64,000 nt of DNA from the NCBI GenBank assembly GCA_040905665.1, contig JBBDRD010000027.1:278358-342357 (forward strand). The letters run 5' to 3'. Positions 6,618-15,120 of this stretch are shown in pieces. The stretch is from DASVCN01 sp040905665. GTDB taxonomy: Bacteria > Deinococcota > Deinococci > Deinococcales > Trueperaceae. The notes under the pieces are model-generated. The model was not told where the DNA came from. It saw nothing but the letters and a program-made list of their open reading frames with translations, and made no database searches. Every line of letters begins with the position of its first letter. Positions within the stretch are counted from its first letter, which is position 1. Position numbers and translations under genes: made by a program.

Positions 6618-8501
6618 ATGGCAAAGGCAGTTGGTATCGACCTAGGAACCACCAACAGCGTGATCGCGGTGATGGAGGGCGGCGAGCCCACCGTTCTCGT
6701 CAACGGCGAAGGAAATCGAACGACACCGTCGGTAGTCGCGTTCAAGGAGGAGCAGCGCCTCGTGGGCCAGGTGGCCAAGCGTCAAGCTGTGCTCAACGCC
6801 CAAGGGACGCTTTTCGAAGTAAAGCGCTTTATGGGTCGAACTTGGGACGAGGTCAAGGACGAAGCCGAGCGCTCGCCCTACGAAGTAGCGCGTGGTGATG
6901 ACGGCGGAGTGCGCTTCGTCGTGGGCGACAAGAAGTACACGCCCGAAGAGGTTTCCGCAATGGTGCTTCGCAAGATGGTCGATGACGCCAGCGCCACTCT
7001 GGGCGAGAAGATCACCAAAGCCGTTATCACGGTGCCGGCTTACTTCAACAACTCTCAGCGCGAGGCCACTCAGAACGCCGGACGTATCGCGGGACTCGAC
7101 GTGTTGCGAATCGTGAACGAGCCGACCGCTGCGGCGCTCGCCTACGGACTCGAGAAGAAGGGCAACGAGACGGTCCTGGTTTTCGACTTGGGCGGTGGGA
7201 CCTTCGACGTCTCGGTGCTGGAGGTTGGCGACGGGGTGTTCGAAGTGCGCTCGACCTCCGGTGACACTCACCTGGGCGGTTCCGACTTCGACTACGCCAT
7301 CGTCAACTGGCTTGCCGACGAATTCAAGAAGGAGTACAACGTCGACCTGCGTAAGGACAAGCAGGCGCTACAGCGACTCATCGAGGCCTCGGAAAAGGCC
7401 AAGGTCGAGTTGTCGGGAATTCCCGAGACCACTATCAGCCTGCCCTTCATCGCCATGGATCCGGCTTCGAACGCACCCCTCTACCTGGAGAAAAAGCTCA
7501 CCCGGGCGAAATTCGAAGAGCTTATCGACCCGATGATCAAGCGCCTCCGCGGGCCGGTGGAGCGGGCGCTCAAGGATGCCAAGCTCAGCCGCAACGAGAT
7601 CGACGAGGTAATTCTGGTGGGCGGTTCGACCCGCGTGCCGGCGGTCAAGCGCTTGGTGAAGGAGATGCTGGGCAAGGACCCCAACCAGTCGGTGAACCCC
7701 GACGAAGTGGTCGCCTTGGGAGCGGCAATTCAGGCAGGAGTCCTTACCGGTGATGTCGAAGACATCGTGCTGCTGGACGTGACTCCACTGTCGCTGGGCG
7801 TGGAGACCAAGGGCGGGGTGTTCACCAAGCTGATCGACCGCAACACCACGGTTCCGGTACGCAAGACGGAAACCTTCACGACTGCCGACACCAACCAGAC
7901 AGGGGTGGAAGTACACGTGTTGCAAGGGGAACGGGCGATGTCATCCGACAACAAGTCGCTCGGCCGCTTCAAGCTCGACGGAATTCCCCCGATGCCCTCC
8001 GGCATGCCGCAGATCGAGATCACCTACGACATCGACGCCAACGGCATTCTGCACGTGACCGCGAAGGAAAAGTCGACCGGCAAGGAAGCCTCGATCACTA
8101 TCCAGAACACCACTACGCTATCGGAAGATGAAGTAACGCGGATGGTGGACGACGCCAAGTCACACTCCGAAGAGGACCGTGTCGCACGCGAGGCGGCCGA
8201 ATCCCGCAACGGGCTCGATTCGATTCGCGGCCAGGCTCAACGAACGATCGATGAAACCGAAGGCGCCGGCGAGGAACAGAAGGAGCCATTGCAAGGGGCG
8301 ATACGCGAGGCCGACGACGCGCTGGCGGGACCCAACGACAAAGAGAAGTTCGAGCGTCTCACCCAGGAGATTGCGGAGAAGCTGCAGGCCTTCCAACAGG
8401 CAACCGCCGCCGCTGCCCAGCCGCCGGAGGGTGAAACCGGCGAGGGCCAACCGAGCGAAGATGAGGACGTCATCGACGCCGACTTCAAACCGGCAGGATG
8501 A
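6618..8501 (+). CDS. dnaK: Hsp70 chaperone DnaK
   Basis: A 627-aa Hsp70 of normal length. The ATPase domain (about 1-380) starts with GIDLGTTNSV and carries VFDLGGGTFDVSVLEV and VILVGGSTRVPAV; the linker and substrate-binding domain follow from about 385 (DVTPLSLGVETKGG), and the C-terminal lid ends in an acidic tail finishing DVIDADFKPAG, the usual EEVD-like/DADF ending of bacterial DnaK. An AAAGGAGAG lies before the ATG. It is the first gene of dnaK-grpE-dnaJ, driven by the promoter at 6461-6490 with a candidate HspR operator, and should refold and protect proteins in the cytoplasm with its two downstream co-chaperones. Confidence 0.98.
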   Translation: MAKAVGIDLGTTNSVIAVMEGGEPTVLVNGEGNRTTPSVVAFKEEQRLVGQVAKRQAVLNAQGTLFEVKRFMGRTWDEVKDEAERSPYEVARGDDGGVRFVVGDKKYTPEEVSAMVLRKMVDDASATLGEKITKAVITVPAYFNNSQREATQNAGRIAGLDVLRIVNEPTAAALAYGLEKKGNETVLVFDLGGGTFDVSVLEVGDGVFEVRSTSGDTHLGGSDFDYAIVNWLADEFKKEYNVDLRKDKQALQRLIEASEKAKVELSGIPETTISLPFIAMDPASNAPLYLEKKLTRAKFEELIDPMIKRLRGPVERALKDAKLSRNEIDEVILVGGSTRVPAVKRLVKEMLGKDPNQSVNPDEVVALGAAIQAGVLTGDVEDIVLLDVTPLSLGVETKGGVFTKLIDRNTTVPVRKTETFTTADTNQTGVEVHVLQGERAMSSDNKSLGRFKLDGIPPMPSGMPQIEITYDIDANGILHVTAKEKSTGKEASITIQNTTTLSEDEVTRMVDDAKSHSEEDRVAREAAESRNGLDSIRGQAQRTIDETEGAGEEQKEPLQGAIREADDALAGPNDKEKFERLTQEIAEKLQAFQQATAAAAQPPEGETGEGQPSEDEDVIDADFKPAG

Positions 8502-8621
8502 GCCGGTCGGACCGGACGAGAGGCTACCGACGCGTTAGCCTGAGGACATCGGAACGGGCAAGAGTGTCGACGCAGAGGGTAGGGCCGCAAGCGCCCCCTG
8601 CCCTGCGGATGGGAAATTGAC

Positions 8622-9317
8622 ATGAGCGAGACCACCGATCACAAACAGGAGGAGCGCCGGGAAGCTCGCGAGAACCGCGAGGATGCCGAGGGTGTCCTTA
8701 CCGGTGACCATGGCGAGAGTGATGACGGCGAGAGTGATGATGGCGAGAGTGATGACGGCGAGAGTGATGATGGCGTTTTTCAGACCGACGAATCGCCAGG
8801 TGCCGCCGAAAGCGGAGGCTCCGCGCAGGAGACGGAGATCCTTCGTAACGAGCTAATGCGGCTCCAAGAGGAGCTCAATGAGGCATTGGCGCGGGCAGAC
8901 GAGTTGAAGGACAGATTCGTTCGTGCGCGAGCGGAGCTCGATAACTTCCGCAAACGTGCGGCGGCCGACGCCGAGCGGGCCCGTGAATCGGGCCTAGATA
9001 GTGCGGTGTTACCGGTGCTGTCCGTCTACGACGACCTGCGTCGGGCGATCGATGCCGCCGATACCACCGATCCGGCGCAGATCGTGCCGGGAGTACAGAG
9101 TGTTCTTTCGACGCTCGAGCGCAACCTCGACGGTCTGGGGATCAAGACGGTGGGGAGCGTGGGCGATCCCTTCGATCCCGACCTGCACGAGGCGCTCACA
9201 AGCATTCCCACGACCGAAACGGCGAAGCCCGACACAATCGCCGAGGTATTCCAACTCGGCTTCCAAAAGGGTGAGCGGCTGATACGGCCCGCGCGCGTCG
9301 TGGTCTACCAGAGCTGA
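8622..9317 (+). CDS. grpE: nucleotide exchange factor GrpE
   Basis: A 231-aa GrpE, longer than usual because of an acidic N-terminal extension of about 70 residues built on a GESDD repeat. The conserved part is a long coiled coil (LRNELMRLQEELNEALARAD) followed by the DRFVRARAELDNFRKR-type segment and the C-terminal beta domain with SVGDPFDPDLHEAL and VFQLGFQKGERLIRPARVVV. It releases ADP from DnaK. It lies 120 nt after dnaK and 10 nt before dnaJ on the same strand. The sequence before the ATG holds no clear Shine-Dalgarno motif. Confidence 0.95.
   Translation: MSETTDHKQEERREARENREDAEGVLTGDHGESDDGESDDGESDDGESDDGVFQTDESPGAAESGGSAQETEILRNELMRLQEELNEALARADELKDRFVRARAELDNFRKRAAADAERARESGLDSAVLPVLSVYDDLRRAIDAADTTDPAQIVPGVQSVLSTLERNLDGLGIKTVGSVGDPFDPDLHEALTSIPTTETAKPDTIAEVFQLGFQKGERLIRPARVVVYQS
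8712..8771 (+). repeat. four 15-bp tandem repeats within grpE
   Basis: Four units of GGCGAGAGTGATGAY, alternating C and T at the last position, encode four GESDD units in the disordered N-terminus of GrpE. The alternating sequence suggests a 30-bp duplication of a 15-bp pair. Confidence 0.9.
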
Positions 9318-9327
9318 GGAGCCGAGT

Positions 9328-10341
9328 ATGGCCGCATACAAGGACTACTACAAGATCCTTGAGGTGCCCCGTAGTGCGTCTCAGAAGGAGATCCGCGCTG
9401 CATTCAGGAAGCTGGCGGCCAAGCACCACCCGGACCGTCACAAGGACGACAAGCAGGCCGAGGAGCGCTTCAAGGAAGTAAACGAGGCCTACACCGTCCT
9501 TCGTGACGAAGAGAAGCGCAAGGTCTACGACCTCTACGGTAGCGGGGCCGACCGCCAACCCTTCCATCCCACTGGCGGCGGAGGTCGGGCCTACACCAAC
9601 GTGAACTCCGAGGAGTTCGCCGACTTCAGCGACTTCTTCCAGAACCTCTTCGGCGGCGGCTTCGGCGCCGCTCAGGGCGGCGTTCGCGGCGGCTTCGTGG
9701 ATGCGGGGCAGTTTGCTGGCTTTCGAGATTCCGACGTTCGTGGCAGCGTCCGTCCGGCGCGCAGGACTACCGAAGCCGAGTTGTCGCTCGACATGCGGAT
9801 GGCGTACCGCGGGGGCGTCACCACGATTAGCCTGGAAGGCCGGCGCATCGAGATCACGATTCCGGCAGGAACACGCGACGGAGCGCGTCTGCGGCTACGC
9901 GGGCAGGCTCCCGATCGGGGCGACCTGATCTTGAAGATTCGCCTGGCTCGCGACCCTGTCTTCACTCTCGACGGCGACAACGTACGAGTTAAGGTGCCGG
10001 TGGCCGATTATCGCGCCGCCCTCGGCGGTCCGGTAATCGTGCCCACCCTTGACGGGGAGGTGGAGATGATCCTTCCGCCGGGAACCAAATCGGGTCGAGT
10101 GCTGCGGCTGCGCGGGCAAGGCTGGCCAACTGCCAAGCAAAGCACCGCCAAAGAAGGTAACGACAAGGTCGACGGGTTGCAAGTCGACGGGTCGCAAAAC
10201 GTGGCTCGTGGCGATGAGCTTGCAGAGGTGGTGATCAACATTCCCGCTGCACTCTCAACTGAACAGTTGAAGCTCTACGGAGAGCTGGCCGCCTTGGCGG
10301 AAAGGCCGGTCGAGGAGGAGAGCGCCGAAGTGACGGCTTGA
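9328..10341 (+). CDS. dnaJ: DnaJ-type co-chaperone without zinc finger (CbpA-like)
   Basis: A 337-aa J protein. The J domain occupies about residues 4-70 with the HPD motif in KLAAKHHPDRHKDD. A Gly/Phe-rich linker follows (FFQNLFGGGFGAAQGG), then two C-terminal beta domains with TEAELSLDMRMAYRGG and the RLRGQG-type segments. There are no CxxCxGxG repeats, so it is a type II (CbpA/Hdj1-like) rather than a classical DnaJ. An insertion of about 25 residues (AKQSTAKEGNDKVDGLQ and onward) precedes the last strand. It stimulates the DnaK ATPase and closes the operon, which ends at the terminator at 10388. Confidence 0.93.
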   Translation: MAAYKDYYKILEVPRSASQKEIRAAFRKLAAKHHPDRHKDDKQAEERFKEVNEAYTVLRDEEKRKVYDLYGSGADRQPFHPTGGGGRAYTNVNSEEFADFSDFFQNLFGGGFGAAQGGVRGGFVDAGQFAGFRDSDVRGSVRPARRTTEAELSLDMRMAYRGGVTTISLEGRRIEITIPAGTRDGARLRLRGQAPDRGDLILKIRLARDPVFTLDGDNVRVKVPVADYRAALGGPVIVPTLDGEVEMILPPGTKSGRVLRLRGQGWPTAKQSTAKEGNDKVDGLQVDGSQNVARGDELAEVVINIPAALSTEQLKLYGELAALAERPVEEESAEVTA

Positions 10342-10387
10342 CGTGTACGGCGAGCCCGCCCCCAGGTCGCGTCCCAAAAGTGCAACT

Positions 10388-10411
10388 GCCCCGCTTGAGC
10401 GGGGCGCTTTT
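10388..10411 (+). terminator. Rho-independent terminator of dnaK operon
   Basis: A perfect 8-bp GC-rich stem GCCCCGCT / AGCGGGGC (10388-10395 and 10398-10405) is followed by GCTTTT. It lies 46 nt after dnaJ. Confidence 0.85.
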
Positions 10412-10487
10412 GTTCGCGGCCGGTGCCTCGGTTGCCGACGTCGCCACGCTTCCAGCCTTCTCATGAGTCGGGTGCTAGGGTGCTGGC

Positions 10488-11624
10488 GTGAATGAATTTG
10501 TCGATAGATCCAATAGGCGATCCAATAGACTCAATAGGCGAGCCGTTAGATGGTTGGGCGTCATTACGCTACTGCTTCTGCTGACGCTCCCTATCGCGGC
10601 GTGGGCGCAGCCGGATGACGGCGAACCTGCAGAAAATCCGGTGGTGTTGAGGGCCGGTGAGTACGAAGAGACGCTTACCGATTTCGACGCGCGCTTCGAG
10701 ATCGCTATCCGCGGCCTCGCCGCTAGCCAGGGACTCGAACTCACCGACGACGTACGCGCTCAATTGGAGAGTTTCAAGCCCAGCTACCTGGAGCAGCGTG
10801 CCACCGAGGTGGCCCTGGTTCAAGAGGCCGAGCGTCGGGACATCGAAGTCAGCGAAGAGACGGTCGATGAGCGCGTCGCCGAGGTGCAGAGCAGTTTGGT
10901 CGAGGGTCAAGACTTCTCCGACCTGCTCGCGCAGGCGGGTTTTCGGGACGAGGCGCAACTCCGCGGTTTGGTTCGCGAGACCGAACAGATCCAGCGCGCG
11001 CTGGACGCCGTAGAAGCAGAAATTGAAGTGAGTGAGAGCGAGATCCAGGAGTTTTACGACGCCAACCAAGAGATGTTTCAGCAGCCCGAGCAGGTTTGCG
11101 CGCGTCACATCCTGGTGGAGAGCGTCGATGAGGCCGAGCAGGTCCTTGGCGACCTCGAGGAGGGGGCCGACTTCGCGACCCTGGCCAGCGAGCGGAGCAT
11201 CGACCCGGGCGGTCAAGGCGGAGGAGACCTGGGCTGCTTCGCCCGGGGACGCATGGTTCCACCCTTTGAGGAGGCCGCTTTCGCAGCCACGACCGGGGAG
11301 CCGGTAGGACCGGTCGAGAGCCAGTTTGGTCAGCACGTAATACTGGTTTACGAGCGTAATGAGCCGAGCGCTGCCGACTTGGAAGAAGTGAGCGCGGCAA
11401 TCGAGCAGCAACTACAAACACAAGAGGTCGCCGCCACCATCGAGGAGCTGCGCGAGGATGCGGGTATCGAGTTGTTCCCTGAGCGGCTCGGGGTGCCGGT
11501 GCAATCCCCTCCCAACGGTGAGCCGGCCGGCGAAACTCCCACGGGGGAGCAGCCCGATAAGGCGACTGAGCAGTCCACCCCTGACGACGGGGAGGGTGAC
11601 GAAGGGGAGGGTGGCGAGGAGTAG
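10488..11624 (+). CDS. exported peptidyl-prolyl isomerase, parvulin (SurA/PrsA-like)
   Basis: A 378-aa secreted foldase. Residues about 24-41 form a signal peptide (WLGVITLLLLLTLPIAAWAQ) after an Arg/Asn-rich N-terminus. A SurA-N-like helical region spans about 50-190, and a parvulin domain about 203-295 with ARHILVES, DFATLASERSIDPGG, GGDLGCFARGRMVPPFE and FGQHVILV. An acidic Pro/Glu/Asp/Gly-rich tail ends the protein. It should assist folding of exported proteins. The start is GTG; TAGGGT lies 6 nt upstream, giving a leaderless arrangement. Confidence 0.9.
   Translation: MNEFVDRSNRRSNRLNRRAVRWLGVITLLLLLTLPIAAWAQPDDGEPAENPVVLRAGEYEETLTDFDARFEIAIRGLAASQGLELTDDVRAQLESFKPSYLEQRATEVALVQEAERRDIEVSEETVDERVAEVQSSLVEGQDFSDLLAQAGFRDEAQLRGLVRETEQIQRALDAVEAEIEVSESEIQEFYDANQEMFQQPEQVCARHILVESVDEAEQVLGDLEEGADFATLASERSIDPGGQGGGDLGCFARGRMVPPFEEAAFAATTGEPVGPVESQFGQHVILVYERNEPSAADLEEVSAAIEQQLQTQEVAATIEELREDAGIELFPERLGVPVQSPPNGEPAGETPTGEQPDKATEQSTPDDGEGDEGEGGEE
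10507..10542 (+). repeat. 12-bp tandem repeat in parvulin N-terminus
   Basis: Units GATCCAATAGGC and GATCCAATAGAC plus a diverged third unit encode the RSNRRSNRLNR segment before the signal peptide core. The duplication increases the positive charge of the n-region. Confidence 0.75.
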
Positions 11625-11647
11625 AGCCGGCGAGGAGTAAAGCCGGC
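11616..11647 (+). repeat. 16-bp tandem duplication over a stop codon
   Basis: Two adjacent units GAGGAGTARAGCCGGC (15 of 16 identical) span the end of the parvulin gene, so a stop codon is present in each copy. Confidence 0.75.
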
Positions 11648-11706
11648 GAACCTCTTTGGAAGTGCGCGGATAACGGGATCTCGGATGGCTTGAGATTCTA
11701 ACGTGA

Positions 11707-12264
11707 CTAACTGGTGCCAGGTCGGGCTCCAACCCAACTGGTACCTTTGTTCGTGGCCGAACGCAGCCGGTCCGCCAGTTGGGCGGCGTGATGTTGCACA
11801 TGACGCAAGTTGATGAGTTGATCTTCAAGCTTTGAAACCTTGTACCAGCTGAACCCGCTCACCGGGCTATGGAGGTCGAGTCGATCGACGGCGTCGTCGA
11901 CCATCCGGTCGCATTCGCGCCAGTAGTCCAACGCCTGCGCTCTCGTGTACGGTTCGGGGATCAAAGGCAGTGCACTCTCAGGATCGGCGGGGCCGGATAT
12001 GCCGTCGGGATGCTGGACGTCCGCCTGATGGTGCTTCCAGGGATGAAACGCGGCTTCATTCGGCTGAAGATACAGATGGGTAAAGTACAAGGTGTGATAG
12101 GCGACCTGCCAGAACGTGTTTAGGTGTTCCGTGCTCGACCAAAGCTCGAGGGGGCACTGCTCGATCGTCTCTCTGAGCATCGCGAGCGCCGCATGGTATT
12201 GGCTCTTCAATATCGAGCGCAGGAGTTCGGAAGGGACAACGTCTACACTTTCTCTCTCACCCAC
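11707..12264 (-). CDS. DinB/YfiT-like putative metal-dependent protein
   Basis: A 185-aa four-helix-bundle protein of the DinB superfamily. The usual three metal-binding histidines fit the AYHTLYFTHLYL segment near residue 55 and RHVQHHAAQLADRLR near residue 155, the latter being the family HVxHHxGQL signature. DinB-like proteins include thiol-dependent hydrolases and transferases; the reaction here is unknown. The start is GTG with AGAGG five bases upstream. It is convergent with the parvulin gene and lies 81 nt downstream of pdxH on the same strand. Confidence 0.8.
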   Translation of the reverse strand: MGERESVDVVPSELLRSILKSQYHAALAMLRETIEQCPLELWSSTEHLNTFWQVAYHTLYFTHLYLQPNEAAFHPWKHHQADVQHPDGISGPADPESALPLIPEPYTRAQALDYWRECDRMVDDAVDRLDLHSPVSGFSWYKVSKLEDQLINLRHVQHHAAQLADRLRSATNKGTSWVGARPGTS

Positions 12265-12345
12265 TACGACCTCTTATCTGTTGGGAACCGCCCGGCCCTT
12301 CTCTAACCGAACGGATCCTGGGGGTCGAGTATCCCCTCACACCGT

Positions 12346-12981
12346 CTACGGCGCCAACCTCTCGAGCGACCAGCTATCCCCGTGTCGAGTGTAGCGAAAC
12401 CTGTCGTGAAGCCGCTCGGGCCTGCCCTGCCACAGCTCCAGCGCCAACGGCTGCAGCCGGTAGCCGCCCCAATGGTCCGGCAGCGGCACCTCGCGTCCAT
12501 CGAAACGCTTTCGTGCAGCCTCCTCTCGAGCCAGCAACTCCTCGCGGTCGCGCAACGGTGAGCTCTGCGGCGAGGCCCAGGCTCCCACCTGTGAGCCGCG
12601 CGGCCGCGAGCGGAAGTATGCTTCCGACACCTCCCGGGAGAGCTTGTCGACGGTGCCCTCGACTCGAATCTGACGCTCCAAACGGTCCCAGTAGAGCACC
12701 AGCGCCGCCTGCGGATTGGCGGCCAGGTCTTGTGCTTTTCGGCTCGCGTAGTTGCTGTAGAAGAGTAGGCCCTGGGGCCCGTAACCCTTGAGCAAGACCA
12801 TGCGGGCGGATACCCGGCCCGAGGCGTCGGCGGTAGCTAGCGTCATGGCGGTGGGCTCGAGCAGGTCGGCGGCAACCGCGTCCGCCATCCAGCTTGCGAA
12901 CTGTGTGAGCGGATCCGGATCCAGATCGCGTTTGCGCAGTTCGGCGCGCCCATAGTCCCTTCTGGTCTCCTCGATCCCCAT
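12346..12981 (-). CDS. pdxH: pyridoxamine 5'-phosphate oxidase
   Basis: A 211-aa FMN enzyme that oxidises pyridoxine or pyridoxamine phosphate to pyridoxal 5'-phosphate in the vitamin B6 salvage pathway. Family features are MTLATADASGRVSARMVLLK (FMN site), FYSNYASRKAQDLAANP, RPRGSQVGAWASPQSSPL and the C-terminal PDHWGGYRLQP with RLHDRFRY. Length is normal. TAGACT lies 6 nt before the ATG, again the leaderless pattern. It is divergent from the YyaL-like gene at 13061, and both promoters share the 79-bp gap. Confidence 0.95.
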   Translation of the reverse strand: MGIEETRRDYGRAELRKRDLDPDPLTQFASWMADAVAADLLEPTAMTLATADASGRVSARMVLLKGYGPQGLLFYSNYASRKAQDLAANPQAALVLYWDRLERQIRVEGTVDKLSREVSEAYFRSRPRGSQVGAWASPQSSPLRDREELLAREEAARKRFDGREVPLPDHWGGYRLQPLALELWQGRPERLHDRFRYTRHGDSWSLERLAP

Positions 12982-13060
12982 GCCCTCAGTCTATTGTCTC
13001 TGTCGCCCGACACGGCGCACGGCGACAGTCGCAGTGGGTAGCCAGTGTTAGTTTTGCCGC

Positions 13061-15100
13061 ATGGCCAATCGCCTGTCCGCCGAATCGAGTCCCTATCTGC
13101 GCCAGCACCAAGACAATCCGGTGGATTGGTACCCCTGGGGCAGCGAGGCTTTCGAGCGCGCCAAGCGGGAGGACAAGCCGGTGCTGCTGTCGGTCGGTTA
13201 CTCCGCTTGTCATTGGTGTCACGTGATGGCGCACGAGAGTTTCGAGGATGTCGAGACCGCCCGGCTGATGAACGAGTATTTCGTGAACGTGAAAGTAGAC
13301 CGCGAGGAGCGCCCCGACGTCGACTCGGTCTACATGAATGCGGTGCAGGCGTTTACCGGCGCCGGCGGCTGGCCAATGACTGTCCTGCTCACGCCACAGG
13401 CCGAGCCTTTCTTCGGGGGCACCTACTTCCCGCCTGATAACCGCTACGGCCGTCCTTCCTTCCGCCGGGTGCTGGAAGCGCTTGCGTCGGCCTGGCGCGA
13501 GCGGCGTGACGAGGTCCTGGGCTCGGCCGAGCAGATGCACGCTTATCTGCGTGGCCTGGAGAAGGCCGGTGAGGCGTCCGAAGAGTTGGACGCCAACCTG
13601 CCATCCGAGGCGTTGGAGGAGCTGCGCCGTCAGTTCGACGGGGTTCATGGCGGCTTTGGCTCCGCTCCCAAGTTCCCGCCCCACTCGGTCCTGCGTTTCT
13701 TGCTCGCTCGTGCCGAGGAGAGCGCCCGCGAGATGGCTCACGTGACCCTGCGTCGCATGGCGAAAGGCGGGATCTATGACCAGGTTGGTGGTGGATTCGC
13801 CCGCTACAGCGTCGATGAACGCTGGCTGGTGCCACACTTCGAGAAGATGCTTTACGACAATGGACAGCTCCTGTCCCGTTACAGCGAGGCCTATCGTCAC
13901 AGCGCCGACCCGCTCTACGAAGAGGTGATCGACGCGACCATCGGCTGGATGCTGCGGGAGCTGAGGGACCCGCAAGGCGGCTTCTACAGCGCCCTCGACG
14001 CCGACAGCGAAGGGGAGGAGGGGCGCTTCTACGTGTGGGAGGAGCCGGCGTTCGAGCTTCTCCTGGGTGAGGAAGCGGCAATGGCCAAGGAGTGGTTCGG
14101 GGTGACGAGTGAAGGCAACTTCGAGGGGCGGAACATCCTCACGGCTGCCGACGACGAGGAGGGGTTCGCCCGACGCCACGGCTTGGCACTCGATGAACTC
14201 GAAGAGCGGCTGGCACGGTGGCGGGCACTACTCCTGGCCGCCCGCAAGGAGCGCGTTCGGCCCGGTCTCGACGACAAGATAATCACCTCGTGGAACGGAC
14301 TGGCGATGGCTGGGCTGGCCGACGCCGGCCGGGTCTTGCACCGGCCGGAATACGTCGAGCACGCCCGACGAACGGCGCGGTTCGTGCGCTCCAACCTGTG
14401 GCAAGAGGGGCGGCTGTTCCACGTTTACGGTGGCGGACGCGCGCAGATACCGGGTTTATTGGAGGACTATGCTTTCCTCGGCCATGGCTTGCTGGCGCTC
14501 TATCACGCCAGCTTCGAAGAGGAGTGGCTGCTGTGGCTGCTCGAGCTCACCCATGTGATCGGGCGACACTTCACCGACGAACGCGGCGTCTTCTTTAGCA
14601 CTCCCGACGACGGAGAGGCGTTGATTGTTAGGCCGCGGGGGATCTCCGACAGCGCCGTGCCGGCGGACAATGCCGTCGCCGCCGAGCTGTTCGTACACGT
14701 GGCGCGCCTGACCGGCGATTTCGAGCTCGAGCGCCTGGCGCAGCGCGCGGTCGCCGGTCTTGGCGCCCTAGCCCTCCGGCATCCCAGCGGACTAGGCGCC
14801 ACCCTCACCACCATTGAATTCCTGCTCCATCCGCCGCGCGAGGTAGCGGTCATCGGCGACCCTCTCGATGAGGCCACTCAGATGCTTTTACGGATCGTTC
14901 AGCAGCAGCCTCTGCCGTACGCGGTTGTTGCTCACGCCGACGGTCCACAGCATCCGCTGGCCGAGCGCCTGCCCTTCCTGCAGGGGCGGGACACTGTCGA
15001 CGGTAAGCCTGCCGCTTACGTCTGTGAGGGGGGAACCTGCCGATTGCCGCTGACCGATCCTGGCGACCTGGCCAGGGAGCTCGTCGAGCAGGCCACCTGA
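13061..15100 (+). CDS. thioredoxin domain-containing protein, YyaL/SSP411 family
   Basis: A 679-aa protein made of an N-terminal thioredoxin-like domain and a C-terminal six-hairpin (alpha/alpha)6 domain. The start (RLSAESSPYLRQHQDNPVDW) is almost invariant in the family, and Cys50 and Cys53 sit in SACHWCHVM. Further on GGWPMTVLLTP, GGTYFPP and KFPPHS are typical. The C-terminal half resembles glycan epimerases, but no reaction is established for the family. TAGTTT lies 6 nt before the ATG, implying a leaderless mRNA. It is followed after 20 nt by addB. Confidence 0.93.
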   Translation: MANRLSAESSPYLRQHQDNPVDWYPWGSEAFERAKREDKPVLLSVGYSACHWCHVMAHESFEDVETARLMNEYFVNVKVDREERPDVDSVYMNAVQAFTGAGGWPMTVLLTPQAEPFFGGTYFPPDNRYGRPSFRRVLEALASAWRERRDEVLGSAEQMHAYLRGLEKAGEASEELDANLPSEALEELRRQFDGVHGGFGSAPKFPPHSVLRFLLARAEESAREMAHVTLRRMAKGGIYDQVGGGFARYSVDERWLVPHFEKMLYDNGQLLSRYSEAYRHSADPLYEEVIDATIGWMLRELRDPQGGFYSALDADSEGEEGRFYVWEEPAFELLLGEEAAMAKEWFGVTSEGNFEGRNILTAADDEEGFARRHGLALDELEERLARWRALLLAARKERVRPGLDDKIITSWNGLAMAGLADAGRVLHRPEYVEHARRTARFVRSNLWQEGRLFHVYGGGRAQIPGLLEDYAFLGHGLLALYHASFEEEWLLWLLELTHVIGRHFTDERGVFFSTPDDGEALIVRPRGISDSAVPADNAVAAELFVHVARLTGDFELERLAQRAVAGLGALALRHPSGLGATLTTIEFLLHPPREVAVIGDPLDEATQMLLRIVQQQPLPYAVVAHADGPQHPLAERLPFLQGRDTVDGKPAAYVCEGGTCRLPLTDPGDLARELVEQAT

Positions 15101-15120
15101 CCCCCGCCTTACAATGAGGC

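Noticed and set aside
8712..8771. Tandem repeats in grpE and elsewhere as CRISPR-like arrays
   Set aside because: Units are 12-18 bp, directly adjacent without spacers, and lie in coding or promoter sequence; no cas genes are present.
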